This document shows, one piece after another, positions 1 to 12,149 of a stretch of DNA of 64,000 nt (its first letter is position 1; each line of letters opens with the position of its first letter). Origin of the DNA: Corallium rubrum (Eukaryota; Cnidaria; Anthozoa; Scleralcyonacea; Coralliidae); contig OZ036002.1 of NCBI GenBank assembly GCA_964035015.1, positions 14,904,199-14,968,198 on the forward strand. Direction: 5' to 3'. Under the pieces are notes generated by a model, which ran no database searches, was not told where the DNA came from, and saw only the letters and a program-made list of their open reading frames with translations. A program made the position numbers and the translations under genes.

Positions 1-1116
1 GCTACTTCCAAATACACTCGATTACGGAGAGCTTAGAAAAACTAGCGGCCATCACCGCCATGTTTACGAAAATTATTTGCAGTCAGCAGCGTTATCGCTA
101 GTGGGCATGCTCCAAAAATTATTTGAAGCAGAAAATTATTAGCACTAAGTTATTTGCATGTGAATTAACCAATCAGAATGCGGGATAGAGATGACTGATA
201 GTAGCATTATTGTGCTAAAATGAGTTACTATTCTGGGTTTAGAGAATGATGTAAGTGACCGAAAAATAAGAGGTGAATTCTCATTCACCTCTGACCGTTT
301 TTTTTGAAAAACATTGTATTTAAGAAAATTTACAACTTAATCTGCTGTCACAATTTTTACAATATTCTTTAGTTACGGAGCTCTCCTGTTCGACTTTCTG
401 CTCCTCGCCCAAGTTTTTGTCGCAAGTGGGAAATAGCGCAATTTAGATTTGACTACCAGTACGAACTATACGACTGCGAGATTTGGTATTGTATACTCAC
501 CATCCTGTTTTCCATCTCGTACTGACGTAATAAACTCGCATTTCATCTTCGTACGAGTTTTAAAGAAAATTTCATATTGAAACGAGCGTCGACTACGAAT
601 TTATTACATCGATCGTGCAGCCGTAGTCGTAATCAGATCTAAAGCTCCATACAAGTAATTTTAGTTGGCTAGCCATTTCACAGAACTGCACCACGGTTAA
701 CGAAATTGCTGTTACTTAGTATAGTTAATTGTTGGTAGAAGAGATATTGTATGAATTTTGATTGAAGGTTATTTAGTGCTATGGGTTTAAGAGATTTTAA
801 AGCCAATACAGCCGAATGTTATAGACGTTATTTTGTTAAATTTTGTCAACCAAGAATTTCAAACACCTTATCTGCATTTGAGTAATAGGTAGCAGTTAAC
901 AAAACTCGTACTGTCCAGTTTGGGAGTTTTAAATATTTTACATAGATTATAGTTTTCTTCTTTGTAGTTGAACTTTTAGATTTTCTTTTCTGTGTTGGTT
1001 CTTGATTTTGTTGGAGCTTACAGAAAAGGTTTAGCCAAAATGTTAGAATTAAGGTTTATTTATACGTTAAGTGTGAATCGGGTAGGTCGGTAGGATGACA
1101 CACCATTGAGGTACAG
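1..1116. other. AT-rich sequence without recognisable gene
   Basis: I see no open frame with family features, no RNA gene and no clear terminal repeats here. It may be intergenic or part of an upstream intron of the death-domain gene; the sequence does not decide this. Confidence 0.4.
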
Positions 1117-1262
1117 GTAAACTCAGTTTCTGATTAGAATTAATATTAAGATTACGGTTTCTGGTTGGGTTAAAATAGATTTAGATCTCGTCTCTCTCTA
1201 CAGATTTGCTTCAAGTATGGGGTTAAATGACCCAGTTAATGTTACAATGCAATTACTAGAAA
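1117..1262. repeat. Interspersed repeat B, uninterrupted copy
   Basis: This stretch, from GTAAACTCAGTTTCTGATTAG to about TTACAATGCAATTA, recurs near 13690-14150 with high identity. There it is split by a MITE. This copy therefore shows the unoccupied insertion site, with a single CTTCAAG at 1209-1215. Confidence 0.7.
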
Positions 1263-1735
1263 TTAGCCTGCGTAGCTGGCGGTATTAGGGGGTTCGGGCG
1301 CGGGCGGTAGCGGGCAACGCAAAATACCGCCTTCCGAAAATCCACGTGTTTTTGAATTCCACCCACCGAATTTTAATAGAACCAATCAGAAAGTGAGCTA
1401 ATAATAGCTATGCATGAAGCATGCAGCCTGTTTGTTCGTTTCATTTCGACGATTTCGTCTAAGGACTTTGTTGTTTCAATGGTAAATAAATTGAGGCGGT
1501 GATCGCACTACATCCGCAAACGTTTCATCGGAGAGTTCAACTGCTGTGTAGTTAAGCGATTCAAGAGAAGAGATTTGATCGTTTATAAACACTCAAGGGA
1601 AAGATTACGAGTTCAGAACAGCCATCATTATAAATAATTCCAAATAGTGAAATAAAAGTAGCGTGCTGCGGAGGCAATGTTGCAACAACAATCGAAATAT
1701 GGTAAGGTTAGATATACTGCCAAAACAGAGACGTG

Positions 1736-1811
1736 GGAGTCTAACGTTTCGGACGAAGGCCCTTCTCTCTTTTTCTCTGACGAAGGGCCTTCGCTCGGAA
1801 CGTTAGACTCC
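1736..1811. repeat. Near-perfect palindrome (snap-back MITE)
   Basis: GGAGTCTAACGTTTCGG at the left pairs with CCGAGCG..CGTTAGACTCC at the right, and the middle AAGGCCCTT/AAGGGCCTT also pairs. It truncates the reading of the RecQ fragment next to it and encodes the RKREKGLRPKR tail seen if that frame is read through. No clear target duplication. Confidence 0.65.
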
Positions 1812-2037
1812 TAACATTCTCTATTTGCTTCGCCAAAGCATACACGGTAAATATCATACTTTTACTAAACCCAGTTGGCAAAATTGCAATCACATCTCTA
1901 CCAAGCAATAGATATTCAATTGGAATTCGTTGTTCACTCTTCAAAACGACGTGGCGACCGATAGCGTATAATTCAATACTTCCTCGATACATTCGCTTAA
2001 TGTCTGTAATATGATAACGCCTGAAATCAAAAATCAA
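1812..2037 (-). pseudogene. RecQ-like SF2 helicase N-terminal fragment
   Basis: The translation contains GRDVIAILPTGFSKSMIF, the Q-motif/Walker A region of RecQ-type helicases, which normally unwind DNA 3' to 5' using ATP. The consensus is LPTGFGKS; here the glycine before KS is serine, so the P-loop is altered. Only about 75 residues of homology remain. Helicase motifs II-VI are missing because the frame runs into the palindrome at 1736-1811. It lies within the TIR element at 1288-2157 and is most likely the relic of that element's helicase, not a host gene. Confidence 0.6.
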
Positions 2038-2478
2038 TATTCTGATCGATCAGAATTCTCCGTCACCCAGCGGACGGACCATTCAAAAACACATGGTTTT
2101 TAGGCAGGTGCATGTATTTCGCGTTGCCCGCCTATACCGCCCACGGGCGAATCCCCCAATAGTCCAGGGGCGGATTTAGCGTTAGTCAAATAAGTCATAC
2201 GACTAAGGTAGATTGGTTGAATTTATAAATTAGCCTTTATAGCGACCTGTGATTGGTTTGCCGAGTGTTCGCCGGATTTCTTTGTCTTCTCGACGGATTT
2301 AGACCCCTTGTATCACCCTTTCTGATTGGCTTAATTTTTCAATAGCTCTTTATCAAGAGCACGGATTGGTTTAGCGGCGTTTTACTTTGTAGTTTTCGAC
2401 TGATTTGTGGACTGATCAGTGATCGATTCTGACTAACTTGCGCTAGTATCACTACAAGCGGATTCTTTCGTTTGGAAC

Positions 2479-2733
2479 ATGGCTTTGCTTAATACAAACG
2501 TGATAGATCTTGATGTATTCGCTTTGAAGGACAACGACAAGATGTGTTGCGAGAGATTTATAAAACGGCAAGTTTAATACCGTAGACTCGGGGTCAACAA
2601 GCGAAGGATGCTTTGCGCAAAGGAGCATTTTTTATACCAAGATTGGCAAGACGCTTCAAAGGAATTTTGGCACTGAGATATACGTAGTAATATACGCCAA
2701 CAATGACAAGAAGAAACCCGGGGCTGCTCTCAG
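2479..2733 (+). pseudogene. Possible broken exon, family unknown
   Basis: An ATG opens a 32-codon frame (MALLNTNVIDLDVFALKDND..). After a frame change, a second stretch (..FAQRSIFYTKIGKTLQRNFG..IYVVIYANNDKKKPGAALR) runs to a good donor, CTCAG/GTAAGC. The lysine/arginine-rich LYxK..L...xGxEIYVVI pattern faintly recalls the MADS-like proteins seen in cnidarians, but I cannot support that assignment. It could equally be chance coding-like sequence. Confidence 0.22.
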
Positions 2734-2838
2734 GTAAGCAGATTTTTCTGCCTTAATTATTTTCTAGTTTTATTACGTATAAATGCTACATGGAATTTTA
2801 ATAATACGACAATAACAACCTTCGCCACGATTGAGACC

Positions 2839-3439
2839 CAGTGGCGTCGCTAGGGGGGTGACTGGGGGTGACTTGAGATTCTTCCAAATCAGGTGAGAAA
2901 CGTGTGTGTGGGGGTGGGGGGGGGGGAGTGTGTGGGGGTGGGGGGGGGTGGAGGGGGGTGGATGTAATGATTCCAAGTGCTCAGCTCACACCGCTAGCTG
3001 GAAAAATAGTTTACAAGTGTGTGAATGTGTTTTTGATATCTTTTCTTGCCTTAGTTCACTCAAGGCCGTATCCAGGCGGTTTGAGACGCCGGTACACCGA
3101 TTTGGGCGCCCAAACTAGGTCCCCGAAAATATAAACTATGTACTACAATCTGAGAAAAACCGTACAAGAATTTAAAAATCACCCCTCAGAATGTTAAAAA
3201 TCACATCTCAGAATCTAGGAAATGGCATTTCCGAGACTCTAAATTTCAAAATTTTCCGGGGGGGCATGCCCCCGGACCCCCTAGAGCGTTTCTACTATGT
3301 GTTATTTATCTATATAAAAACTATTATGTAGAATTAACATGAAGTACCAACAATTATGACGTCATATACAGATGACGTCATATAACGATGACGTCATTAT
3401 TTTGTCCTCCCCACTCTCCCAGGTCTGGCGACGCCACTG
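2839..3439. mobile_element. hAT-like MITE (CAGTGGCG ends)
   Basis: Left end CAGTGGCGTCGCTAGGGGGG, right end CTGGCGACGCCACTG. The CAGTGGCG..CGCCACTG type is typical of non-autonomous hAT elements. The expected 8-bp duplication is not preserved (TTGAGACC versus TTGGGTCA). The interior holds G-rich GGGGTG runs and GGGGGGGCATGCCCCCGG. The short ORFs read through it are not genes. Confidence 0.5.
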
Positions 3440-3649
3440 TTGGGTCACATGGCATGTCTTCAAATGAAAGGTGACCTTTATTATTGTTTAGAATCTTATT
3501 AATATGAGTGAAAATGATTTTGTTTGGCGCTGATAATTTGAATTTGAATCAAAATAATGCTATTTTTTGCCATGTGCAACAATATATTAAAAGTTCAGAG
3601 CGTTTTGTAGTTTTAAATGATTGATGAACCAGCTGTTTCCTTGGCTGCC

Positions 3650-3800
3650 TATTATGTACTATGTAATGTTGCATGCATGCGTGTACTCTTATACCACATT
3701 TTGTAACTATTTTATAAATATGCGTGAGCCCCCCAGATGAGCTTTTATTGCTCTTGGGGCAAACGTAAGAAATATAAGTTTAAATAAAATAAAAAATTAA
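3650..3800 (+). repeat. Probable 3' end of a CR1/L2-like LINE
   Basis: GAGCTTTTATTGCTCTTGGG followed by CAAACGTAAGAAATATAAGTT and TAAATAAAAT resembles the hairpin plus short-repeat 3' tails of CR1/L2-type LINEs. No ORF remains. The following 500 bases are AT-rich with degenerate TATTAATTAT repeats and nothing else I recognise. Confidence 0.35.
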
Positions 3801-4324
3801 TATAGCTAAGTGTTTGTAGCGCAAGTAACTCAAATTCATTCAGGGTTTTCCCTTCTTGTATTTGTTTATATGTATTTATTTATTTATTTATTAAGTTTTG
3901 CCACAAGGTTCAACAAGAATAGTAATTAATTAAAATTAAAAAAACAAACAAAAAACCCCCCAAAAAACAAAAAAAAAACCCCCAACAAACTTCATTACTC
4001 ACAGTGAAAGTTAAGTTATAACGTAAAATCTAAAATAATGTGGCAGGGTTGCCGCAACAGCAATCGCCAATTACTGCGGTCCCAAGCAAAAAGGAAAGGC
4101 CGTATTAATTATTTGCGTTGTATTAATTATTTTATAAGTATTAATTATTAACCATTAATTATTGTCAAATATTAATTATTAGTTTTTATTTACCAATCAT
4201 TAAGTATTAATCGTCAGTCGCCAACTACAAATTATCAACCACCAATTGCCAATAATTTATCCAACAATTATCTTAATTAGCAATTAACAGTCAATATCCA
4301 ACAATCAGCAGCCAACGATCAATA

Positions 4325-5873
4325 CAACCTCGTACCCAGGGTCTTATCTCCGCTCCCCCGCTCCCGCCCACCGCTGCGAAAAGACCCTGGTCTGGTCTGG
4401 TCACGTGTCACGCAGACTTACTGGGAGTGGGCTAGTAGGATTTGTACTTTTGTAGGAACTATAAAGAAGACCGTGGAATAATCACAGAGACAATGTTTGA
4501 AATGTTAATTTCTTTTATTGGTTGATTTATATATAGCACCTTCCAATGTGTTATTTGAAGTTTGCTTCACCAAACCGTCTTGGTTTTAAAACCGTTTTCA
4601 AAGAACAATGTTTGTTGCACCGCACTTGAATTGATTGTTTGCATTCTAGATCTGTTGTAGTTGCAGAATTAACTACCAGACGAAATTACACCTAAATAAC
4701 AATGAGAGTATTGGTAAATTACGAACACATTAGGTATTATAAGGAATAGAAGAATGTGTTAAAGTGACTAGAGCAAAGTTTCAATCGAAATGTACTGACA
4801 CCTTGGGCTTTGATGTATATTTACGAAGTAAACAGTAGTTATGTGATTGCTATATTATTCAACATTTAATGATTTTTGATAATATGTTGAGCACTTTTTT
4901 ATTATTCTGACTGCTTTATGCACTCACGGCGCAATTATATCTATTTTTAAAACAACAAGTGTATAAAAGAACAACGCAATAAAAACAACGTTCAACAATA
5001 GGTTCATTAGTGAGTGACTTCGATTCATATTAAAAACCTTGTTGTTGTTTTAATCAAAGGGGAATTGATATAGACTAGTGATATTAATATGTTGTTAAAA
5101 GGTCAGTGTTTCCTTGATCAACATGACGGCATCACTTCCCAAACAGGAACGGATTTTCAGCTCTGATCATGGTTGCATGCGGTATTTTTTTTGCTTCCGC
5201 TGTATTCACATAACTGTTGCGTTTACTACAAATTTAAACCACTTTTAAAACAATAATAAAATATGTCACTAACCTTAGCTTTTGTTAAAAGCTATAGGTC
5301 GAGTTTTGGCGATCTTGGCGATGTTAAATCACAAGGACTTTCAGATTTCCATATATTTATTCACAATAATGATGACATTCCAAATCCTCTCTTTTGGCAA
5401 ACGGCAGGCGACAGGCGTAACAGCTTGGCGTCGTAACTGATGAAGTAAACATTCATTTCATGTTCGTCGGAAGTTCAGAAAGATATAGGAAAAATATTCA
5501 CAATCACTGACAACTTTTCAGTAAAGTGTTGCCGTACTGTTGCGAAGCGCCTTGCCGTTTCTTGGCCTTACGGAACAGCGAAGTGTCTGAGGGTCTTTAA
5601 CCAAATGTTTTGCCAATGTTTTTTCGTCGGTATATTATATTATCGTCGGCATATATCGGTGTTTACTTTACAGTAAGATTCTCTTGCGACTTGCCTCCAC
5701 CAGTCTCAATAGTCTATGCGTACAATGATGACAAATCCTAAGTTCTCTAACCCCTCCCTAACGACAAAGTTGAAAAATATCCCAGAATATGGGATACACG
5801 TGACCAGCCCAGACCAGGGTCTTTTCGCAGCGGCGGGCGGAGCAGCGGAGATAAGACCCTGGGTACGAGGTTG
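4325..5873. mobile_element. Non-autonomous TIR element with 9-bp target duplication
   Basis: Ends are CAACCTCGTACCCAGGGTCT and its complement, and the inverted repeats extend about 70 bp. CGATCAATA stands directly outside both ends (4316-4324 and 5874-5882). The interior has no open frame with family features. A 9-bp duplication with long TIRs suggests a Mutator-like mover. The 519-bp element at 61825 has the same CAACCTCGT terminus and also a 9-bp duplication, so both belong to one family. Confidence 0.8.
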
Positions 5874-5882
5874 CGATCAATA

Positions 5883-5998
5883 ATTAACAATTAATCAATT
5901 AATCAACCAATCCTTTAATTAATTAATTAATTAAATCAATTAATTAACTAATCAATCAACCAATCAATCAACCAACCAATCAATCAATTAATTAGACA
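5883..5998 (-). repeat. LINE 3' tail of short AATCAATTAATT-type repeats
   Basis: Degenerate octamers (AATCAATC, AATTAATT, AACCAATC) lie directly beyond the 3' end of the minus-strand reverse-transcriptase frame. This is the usual position of the simple-repeat tail of CR1/L2-like LINEs. Confidence 0.5.
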
Positions 5999-7540
5999 TT
6001 AGATACAACAGCAGATCGCACTAATAAGACTGTGCGCTGTGTTGCATATCAAACAGATGGTTTTCCATGACCTCGGGTCTTCTGGGTCGTACAGCTGGTC
6101 CACTGCTGCTTGGTAGTAAAGCTGAAGCTGGCTCTTAAACTGTCTAAGAGTGGTTCCCTTTCTACGCATTTCGCATGGTAGAGTGTTCCATGTTCTACAC
6201 ATTCGTGTAAAGAAAGATCGTTGGAAGGTGACTGTTCTACATTTGCGAGGACGGAAGTGGAGAATATCGGGGTTTGAGTTGTTTCTTGTTGTTCTGAGTG
6301 GCATATAAGGAGTAGGTAGGATGTCAGGGTTAATTTCGAGTAGGTTGTTCACAGCTTTGAAGAAGAAGGTCAAGTCTAGATATTCATGCCAGTAGGATAT
6401 TGGAAACAATTGTAAAGACAGTAGTCGTTGTTTGTAGGTTGTCGCGGTGCGAAATGGTAAATTCAGGATAACTTTAGTAGCACGGCGTTGCACTCTTTCG
6501 ACACGTCTGATTAGCTCAATAGATTGCGGTGACCACACCTGGGTCGCATATCCGAGGTGTGGACGAACAATAGCAAGGTATATTGTTCGTCGAACTGAAA
6601 TGTCAGTGATCTCCCCCAAAAGAGCGACGGACGCAGCCAAGAAATCTGTTCGCAGTTGTAACTTGGGCAGTCATGCGTTACCCATACACCAAGATCACGC
6701 TCTGCCTCAAGCTTTTCGATGGTCTGCCCTTTGAGAGTGTATTGATGATACACTGGTATCTTTCTACGAGTGATCGTTTGGCACTTAGTTTTCTGCTCGT
6801 TGAAGTTTAATCCAGAAGACAGTGACCAATCGTTCAGTTTGTGTAGGTCTTCTTGGAGGAGATCCGCATCCGAAGAGGAGTTTATGGTCTTAAACAGTTT
6901 CGTGTCGTCAGCAAAACAAGCAATGGATGAAGACGTCACAGAGTCGTGTAGGTCGTTAACGTAGAGTAGGAAGAGAATTGGACCAAGAATAGATCCTTGT
7001 GGGACGCCTGATGTGACTGGAAGCGTAGACGAAGTAGCGCCTGGAATAGTGACGCGCTGTTTGCGTCCCGATAAGTATGAACAAAACCAGGAATGGAGGT
7101 TTCCATGGATATTTATGTCTCTTAGTTTTTCAACAATCACGCTGTGGCGAACTCTATCAAACGCTTTACTCATATCCAGATAGATTACGTCCGTCTGTTT
7201 TCCCAAGTCAAGTTGATGGCCAATGCATTCCAGAACATGTACGAGCTGTGTGGAGCAAGACTTTCCAGGAATGAATCCGTGTTGGTTTGGGTTGGTGTAT
7301 TGTAACAAGTGGTCTCTTATCTTGGTCAGTATACAACGTTCCAGCAGTTTTGAAATGTTCGAGAGTAGGGAAATTGGACGGTAGTTCTCAACGTAATCTT
7401 TATTACCTTTCTTAAATACAGGAACGATATTACTTGTTTTCCATTCATCAGTAAAGGTACCAGACTGCAAAGATAGGTTGAACAATAAACATAGCGAGGT
7501 GGCAATCTGTTCAGCAGTTTCCAAAAACCAGGTAAAGATA
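5999..7540 (-). pseudogene. LINE reverse transcriptase, 5'-truncated and frameshifted
   Basis: The reverse transcriptase of a jockey/CR1/L2-like non-LTR retrotransposon copies its RNA at the target site. Visible in order on the minus strand: FKKGNKDYVENYRPISLLSN (fingers), VIYLDMSKAFDRV (motif A), TSGVPQGSILGP (motif B), CFADDTKLF (catalytic FADD, motif C), and then the thumb. Near 6640 the frame shifts by one, and the conserved C-terminal region (LGYATQVWSP, RRVERVQRRATKVI) continues in the next frame to 5999. The endonuclease domain and ORF1 are absent; homology begins at about LETAEQIATSLCLLFN. This is a dead 5'-truncated copy. Confidence 0.85.
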
Positions 7541-7790
7541 GAAAATAATAAGCAAATTGCGCGGAAGGAAGAATCCATGACCAACCGCCATGATGGCGTC
7601 TCTAAATGGTTTGAAAACTTAATTGAATATTAATATGATTTTGAGACTAGCATTGTAGCAAGAATTGAAATACAAGCTAAAATATTTTGTCAAGATTGGA
7701 GAATGTAGACTACATGTACTTCATAAATTCATAAAATAGATAGTGAGGTCTGGCAATCATAATTATGTTATTTTATGTGAGAGACCATAG

Positions 7791-8047
7791 TTAGGGCCTG
7801 TTTCCATGTAGCGGGTTACCCCTACCCTGGGTCAACTCTATTAGATGTGGTTACCAAACAGGAGAACGTTGTCCTGGGTAGGTGAGTTGTCCCTACCAAA
7901 TGCATTTACAAGGACAAAACATAACCCAAATAAGTGCATGTCCTTGTAAATACGACAAACAAGAAAAACGCACAGGGAATGTATGAGCTAGGGTAACCGA
8001 GAGTAACCCAGTGGCTAGGATAATACCTCCTTGTAAATAAGCCCTTA
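7791..8047. mobile_element. Short MITE, TTAGGGC ends
   Basis: The left end TTAGGGCCTGTTTCCATGT pairs imperfectly with the complement of CCTTGTAAATAAGCCCTTA at the right. The interior carries GGGTTACCC-type short inverted motifs (ACCCTGGGT, GGGTAACC). No coding capacity. The design resembles a TA or TTA-target MITE. Confidence 0.45.
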
Positions 8048-8430
8048 ATATATATAGAGACTGAGTCAGGCCTACAACGTTTTTGAATTTGACTTAGTGT
8101 TTAAATGTTTTAGGTCTGAGGCATCTCAGAATTGCCTATACAGCTCTGTTTCGAGTTATTGCATGGAGTGAAATGGTCTAACCTGCAGTATGGTTATCAG
8201 TTTCATATAAAAATAGTTGAAGTCATGAATCTTATTAAATATTTGAAGTAGATGTATTGTATCTGTTGTTTATTTCTTGGTTAAAATAATTAATATTTTG
8301 GACTAAGATGACAAAAATCCTAGATCCGCCCCTGCAATACCGCCAGCTACACAGGCTACTAGAAATACATGAACGCAACAACCCCTCGCCCGCTTTTACA
8401 TGCTTTTGTGAAACACCCCCAAATTTCAAG

Positions 8431-8640
8431 GAGTTATTTTAACACCATCAATGGAGTTGAAATAACTCCAACATTAGAGTAAGATTAGTGGAGTTATTTT
8501 GACCCACATTCTACTCCAGGATTTGTTTTAACTCCTGCATAATGGAGTTAAATTTAACTCCTGATCTGATGGAGTTAAAAATTACTCTAAATAATGGAGT
8601 TAAGTCTAATCTTCAATGATGGAGCTGAATTTAATTCCAA
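8431..8640. repeat. Alternating inverted GGAGTTA/TAACTCC units
   Basis: About ten alternating copies of GGAGTTAAAAT and ATTTTAACTCC, joined by TGATGG or TAATGG spacers, form a degenerate array that can fold many ways. There is no open frame through it. Confidence 0.5.
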
Positions 8641-9169
8641 AAGAGAAGATAATTCGCAGCATGTTGGTTTAGCTTTGAGTTCAGAAGTCGATTGCTACCT
8701 AAACGGCGCGTTGGATAAGAAACGTTTCTAATTTTAATGAGAGTTGAGAAATGTTTATGGTGTATTGACGGCACTGTATAAGAGTTTCATCATTGTTTGA
8801 CTTTACCTGGAGTAACAATAGTCGCGGGGATAACTGTCTCGGCTTGCTACTCCTGTTGATTTTTTAGTCGTAACATTAAAATCAGAATAACGAATCATTC
8901 ATGGTCACAGACGTTCGATCTGTCTTGACTCTGGCAGTATTTCAGTTGTGGATATATCTCCAGAGTAGTCCTTTTACTCGAGCTTTCATTCTGATCAGTG
9001 AAGAATTGAAGGGCGCCGCAATATTTTATTTCAATAATTTAAGACGTCACTTAATAATTTGACGTTTTATTTCGTTGAAGGGTTTTCTTCTATGCGTCCA
9101 TATTTCGTTGTTTTAATTCTCGACAGCAGTTTATTAAGTTTTTCGTTGAATCATTAAAGCTGTTAGCCT

Positions 9170-9242
9170 GCTTGCAGCCCGAAATTTTTTCTAAACCCGG
9201 AAATTACGTAATTTCCGGATTTAGAAGAAATTTCGGGCTGCA
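9170..9242. repeat. Perfect-arm palindrome centred on TTACGTAA
   Basis: GCAGCCCGAAAT..TCTAAA..CCGGAAATTACG and its complement CGTAATTTCCGG..TTTAGA..ATTTCGGGCTGC form a hairpin of about 35 bp per arm. It is followed directly by a short TATAAA-containing tandem repeat. Confidence 0.65.
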
Positions 9243-9246
9243 ATCA

Positions 9247-9284
9247 GGCTATAAAACTGGCTATAAAACTGGCTATAAAACTGG
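9247..9284. repeat. Three tandem GGCTATAAAACT units
   Basis: Three exact 12-bp units followed by GGC. Each holds a TATAAA box, so the array could act as a TATA cluster, but no transcript downstream is evident. Confidence 0.6.
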
Positions 9285-9329
9285 CGTAAAATATTTTCTT
9301 ATCGACAAGACGACGTTTGGTTACGAGCC

Positions 9330-10569
9330 TGTAACAGGACCAGATCTCCCCCCTTCAGAATGCCCCCGGGGCATCTAGTACTAGGACCAGATGCCCCCCT
9401 TGTGAAATCCTTTAAAATACTTCTTAAACCAAGTTCGAAATGTATTGAAACTTGTTTCGAAACTAACAATAAGACTCTTAGATGGTTGAATGAGTTCGCA
9501 AGCGTTTGATAGAGGTTGAAATGTCTCCCAAAGCGCCACTGAAATATTAACGGTTAGCAATGATCAATGGTGGTTTTTCTATTTTTGAAACAGTGCTTCG
9601 GAGAAAAACTCGTGCCGAAATAGTGCGTTTTTCAGGGTATGCCAGACCCGAAAACCGAGGTCTATTTCAATGCTTCGAAACAGCTCAACGATGTTACAAT
9701 CAATAAAAAACGAAACTTGAACATCTATGTAATAAATTGGAAATTCGGCAAATTCTAATGCACTTCCGCGTGCTGGCTTTCGAATTTTAATTAAAATCAA
9801 CACCTAGCATCTTCGCTGTGATCTGTGGTCTGAACTGTGTCGTATGGCGGCTGCCTGGAGCGCCTATTATGTGCCTTGACACGGCCACGTTGACCTGCGT
9901 CCTTCGCAATTCAGCCGTTGGCTGCAAGTAAGGATGATTGGTTGGCCTCTTCTTTTTCATACGTCTCTACTTTTGCGAAGTCCAATTTCGCAGACGTCTG
10001 ATATTTTCTGTTACTGAGTGCATATGGCTTTCAGACTACTCCACGTTATTCGATAGTTATGTGTCAAAATAATGGAAGAGAAAGTCCGAAAGCCGGCATG
10101 CGGAAGTGCATGAGAATTTCAATTTTGTCAGTGGCCATGGTCATGCCGAATTTCCAATTTATTAAATAGATGTTCCAGTTTCGTTTTTTATTGATTGTAA
10201 CATCGTTGAGCTGATGTTTCAAAGCGTTGAAATAGACCTCGGTTTTCGGGTCTGGCATACTCTGAAAAAGGCACTATTTCGGAATGGGTTTTTCTCCGAA
10301 GCACCATTTCAAAAATAGAAATACAATCATTAATCATAGCCGACCGCAATTAATATTTCGATGGCGTTTTGGGAGACATTTGAACGTCTATCGAACGCTT
10401 GCGAACTCAATTAACCATCTAAGAGTTTTATTCTTAGTTTCGAAACAAGTTTAAATACATTTCGAACTTGGTTCAAGAATTATTTTAAAGGATTTCACAA
10501 GGGGGCATCTGGTCCTAGTACCAGATGCCCTGGGGGCATTCTGAAAGTGGGGCATCTGGGCCTGTTACA
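9330..10569. mobile_element. Large foldback element, about 450-bp arms
   Basis: Ends are TGTAACAGGRCCAGAT and its complement. The left arm (about 9330-9785) and right arm (about 10075-10569) are inverted copies sharing CAGATGCCCCC, the CTTGTTTCGAAACTAA region and the GCCAGACCCGAAAACCGAGG region. The loop of about 290 bp includes GCGGCTGCCTGGAGC and carries no recognisable frame. Small ORFs in the arms mirror each other and are not genes. I found no target duplication. Confidence 0.7.
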
Positions 10570-10595
10570 CTGGCTGTTAAAAAAACAACTTCAAA

Positions 10596-10802
10596 ATGAA
10601 TGAAAATGTGAGAAAAGCTGGCGAAACACTCGGAAAAACGTCGTATAATGATGGGTCGTGTCGTCTCTGTGCCTGCCATACAACAAAGCCCATGGGACGA
10701 CAATTCAGAGTGTTTTCTAATCTGGCGAACACCACTGGGAAGAATTTATGTGTTTGGTTTTCTTCAAGCAAGCCCAAGAATTCTCGACTAATTGAAGCCT
10801 AA
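10596..10802 (+). pseudogene. Possible zinc-binding N-terminus of a transposase
   Basis: A 68-codon frame contains SCRLCACHTTKPMGRQFRV. A Cys-x2-Cys pair near residue 22, in a basic context, matches in position and style the CLLC pair near residue 26 of the 9.1 kb transposon's transposase (48391-53372). The second Cys pair expected of a ZAD-like finger is not present, so at most this is a fragment. It could be chance. Confidence 0.25.
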
Positions 10803-10921
10803 ATGTTTTTCAAAACGCTGAGTAAAAAAATATTGGTCATTTTTTCTATACTCATGTGTACTCATGTATTACTATATATTCCGCTGAATCTTTACTTCCG
10901 CCAGGAGATTATGTTTTCACC

Positions 10922-11299
<378 letters not shown>

Positions 11300-12149
11300 A
11301 TCACTTTTCGGTGCATTAAACAACTCGCTTACAAAAACTTCAAAACCGTGCTGCACGAGTTATTACTAAGCAAGGCTGTGAAGTTAGATCCCATGATATA
11401 AGAATGACATTAGGTTGGAAAACACTGTGTGAACGACGCGACGAACATAGAGTTCTGGCGAAAACGTTTTCTAGGATAGACTTAGGATAGCATGCAGTGT
11501 AGGTTTAGTTTACTCTAAGACTTAGAGTAAGTTTACAAAGTTTTAGCAATTATTAATTACAACGAAAGAAACATACTTATATAGATCATATATAATTGAT
11601 AAAATGTAGATTCTTCATATAGCCGGTGTTTACTGTATAATAAATAAATAGACGGTAGGTGAAGTAGGAATAAGTATAGCAGACAAAAAATACAAAAGAC
11701 GGAGAAGAAATATATTTCTCTAATTTGTTTTTTTGTTGTGTTTTTGGTTTTTTGGGGGTTTTTTTCTTTTTAAGAAAATCATTTTTTAAAATTTTAAGAA
11801 ACCCTTTTTGAATTAAGAATGTCTTTTAGAAGAAAATGATTTGTTGGGAACATAAGAATTACTTAGTTGTGTTTGTAACGTGGTTATTTTGTGTTTTAGT
11901 TCTTTTGAATAGAAAACAATAGCACTGATGAAAAAAAGACGTTTACATTTCATTACGGATGTAATGATATTAAGCCTAATTTATGTTTTTCTGTACCATG
12001 CAGATATCTTAAACTTTAATTTACAAAAAATAACATTGGCATGGCGTTTTAATGTAGATTTCCCCCTGTTTTTTTGTCATGTAATGGCAAACAACAAAAA
12101 ACAACTCATGTTGATATTGCAGGTGCAACTCCAAGTATAACGCCCTTAA
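11300..12149. other. AT-rich spacer, no gene seen
   Basis: Poly-T runs, a TAATAAATAAATA stretch and two small ORFs without family features. Nothing supportable. Confidence 0.4.

Larger units (their letters stand above)
1288..2157. mobile_element. TIR element carrying a RecQ helicase fragment
   Basis: The ends are long, imperfect inverted repeats rich in GGGCGG: GGGGGTTCGGGCGCGGGCGG on the left matches the complement of CCGCCCACGGGCGAATCCCCC on the right. Both arms end inward in GCAACGCRAAATA. The interior holds a minus-strand RecQ-like helicase fragment. I could not find a convincing target duplication. The best reading is an internally deleted derivative of a helicase-bearing DNA transposon, different in its ends from the one at 44540-53645. 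Confidence 0.6.

Noticed and set aside
2773..3134. Proline/histidine-rich and glycine-rich frames
   Set aside because: Read through GGGGTG simple sequence inside the hAT-like MITE.
6447..7274. Plus-strand ORFs over the first LINE
   Set aside because: Shadows of the minus-strand reverse transcriptase; no family features of their own.
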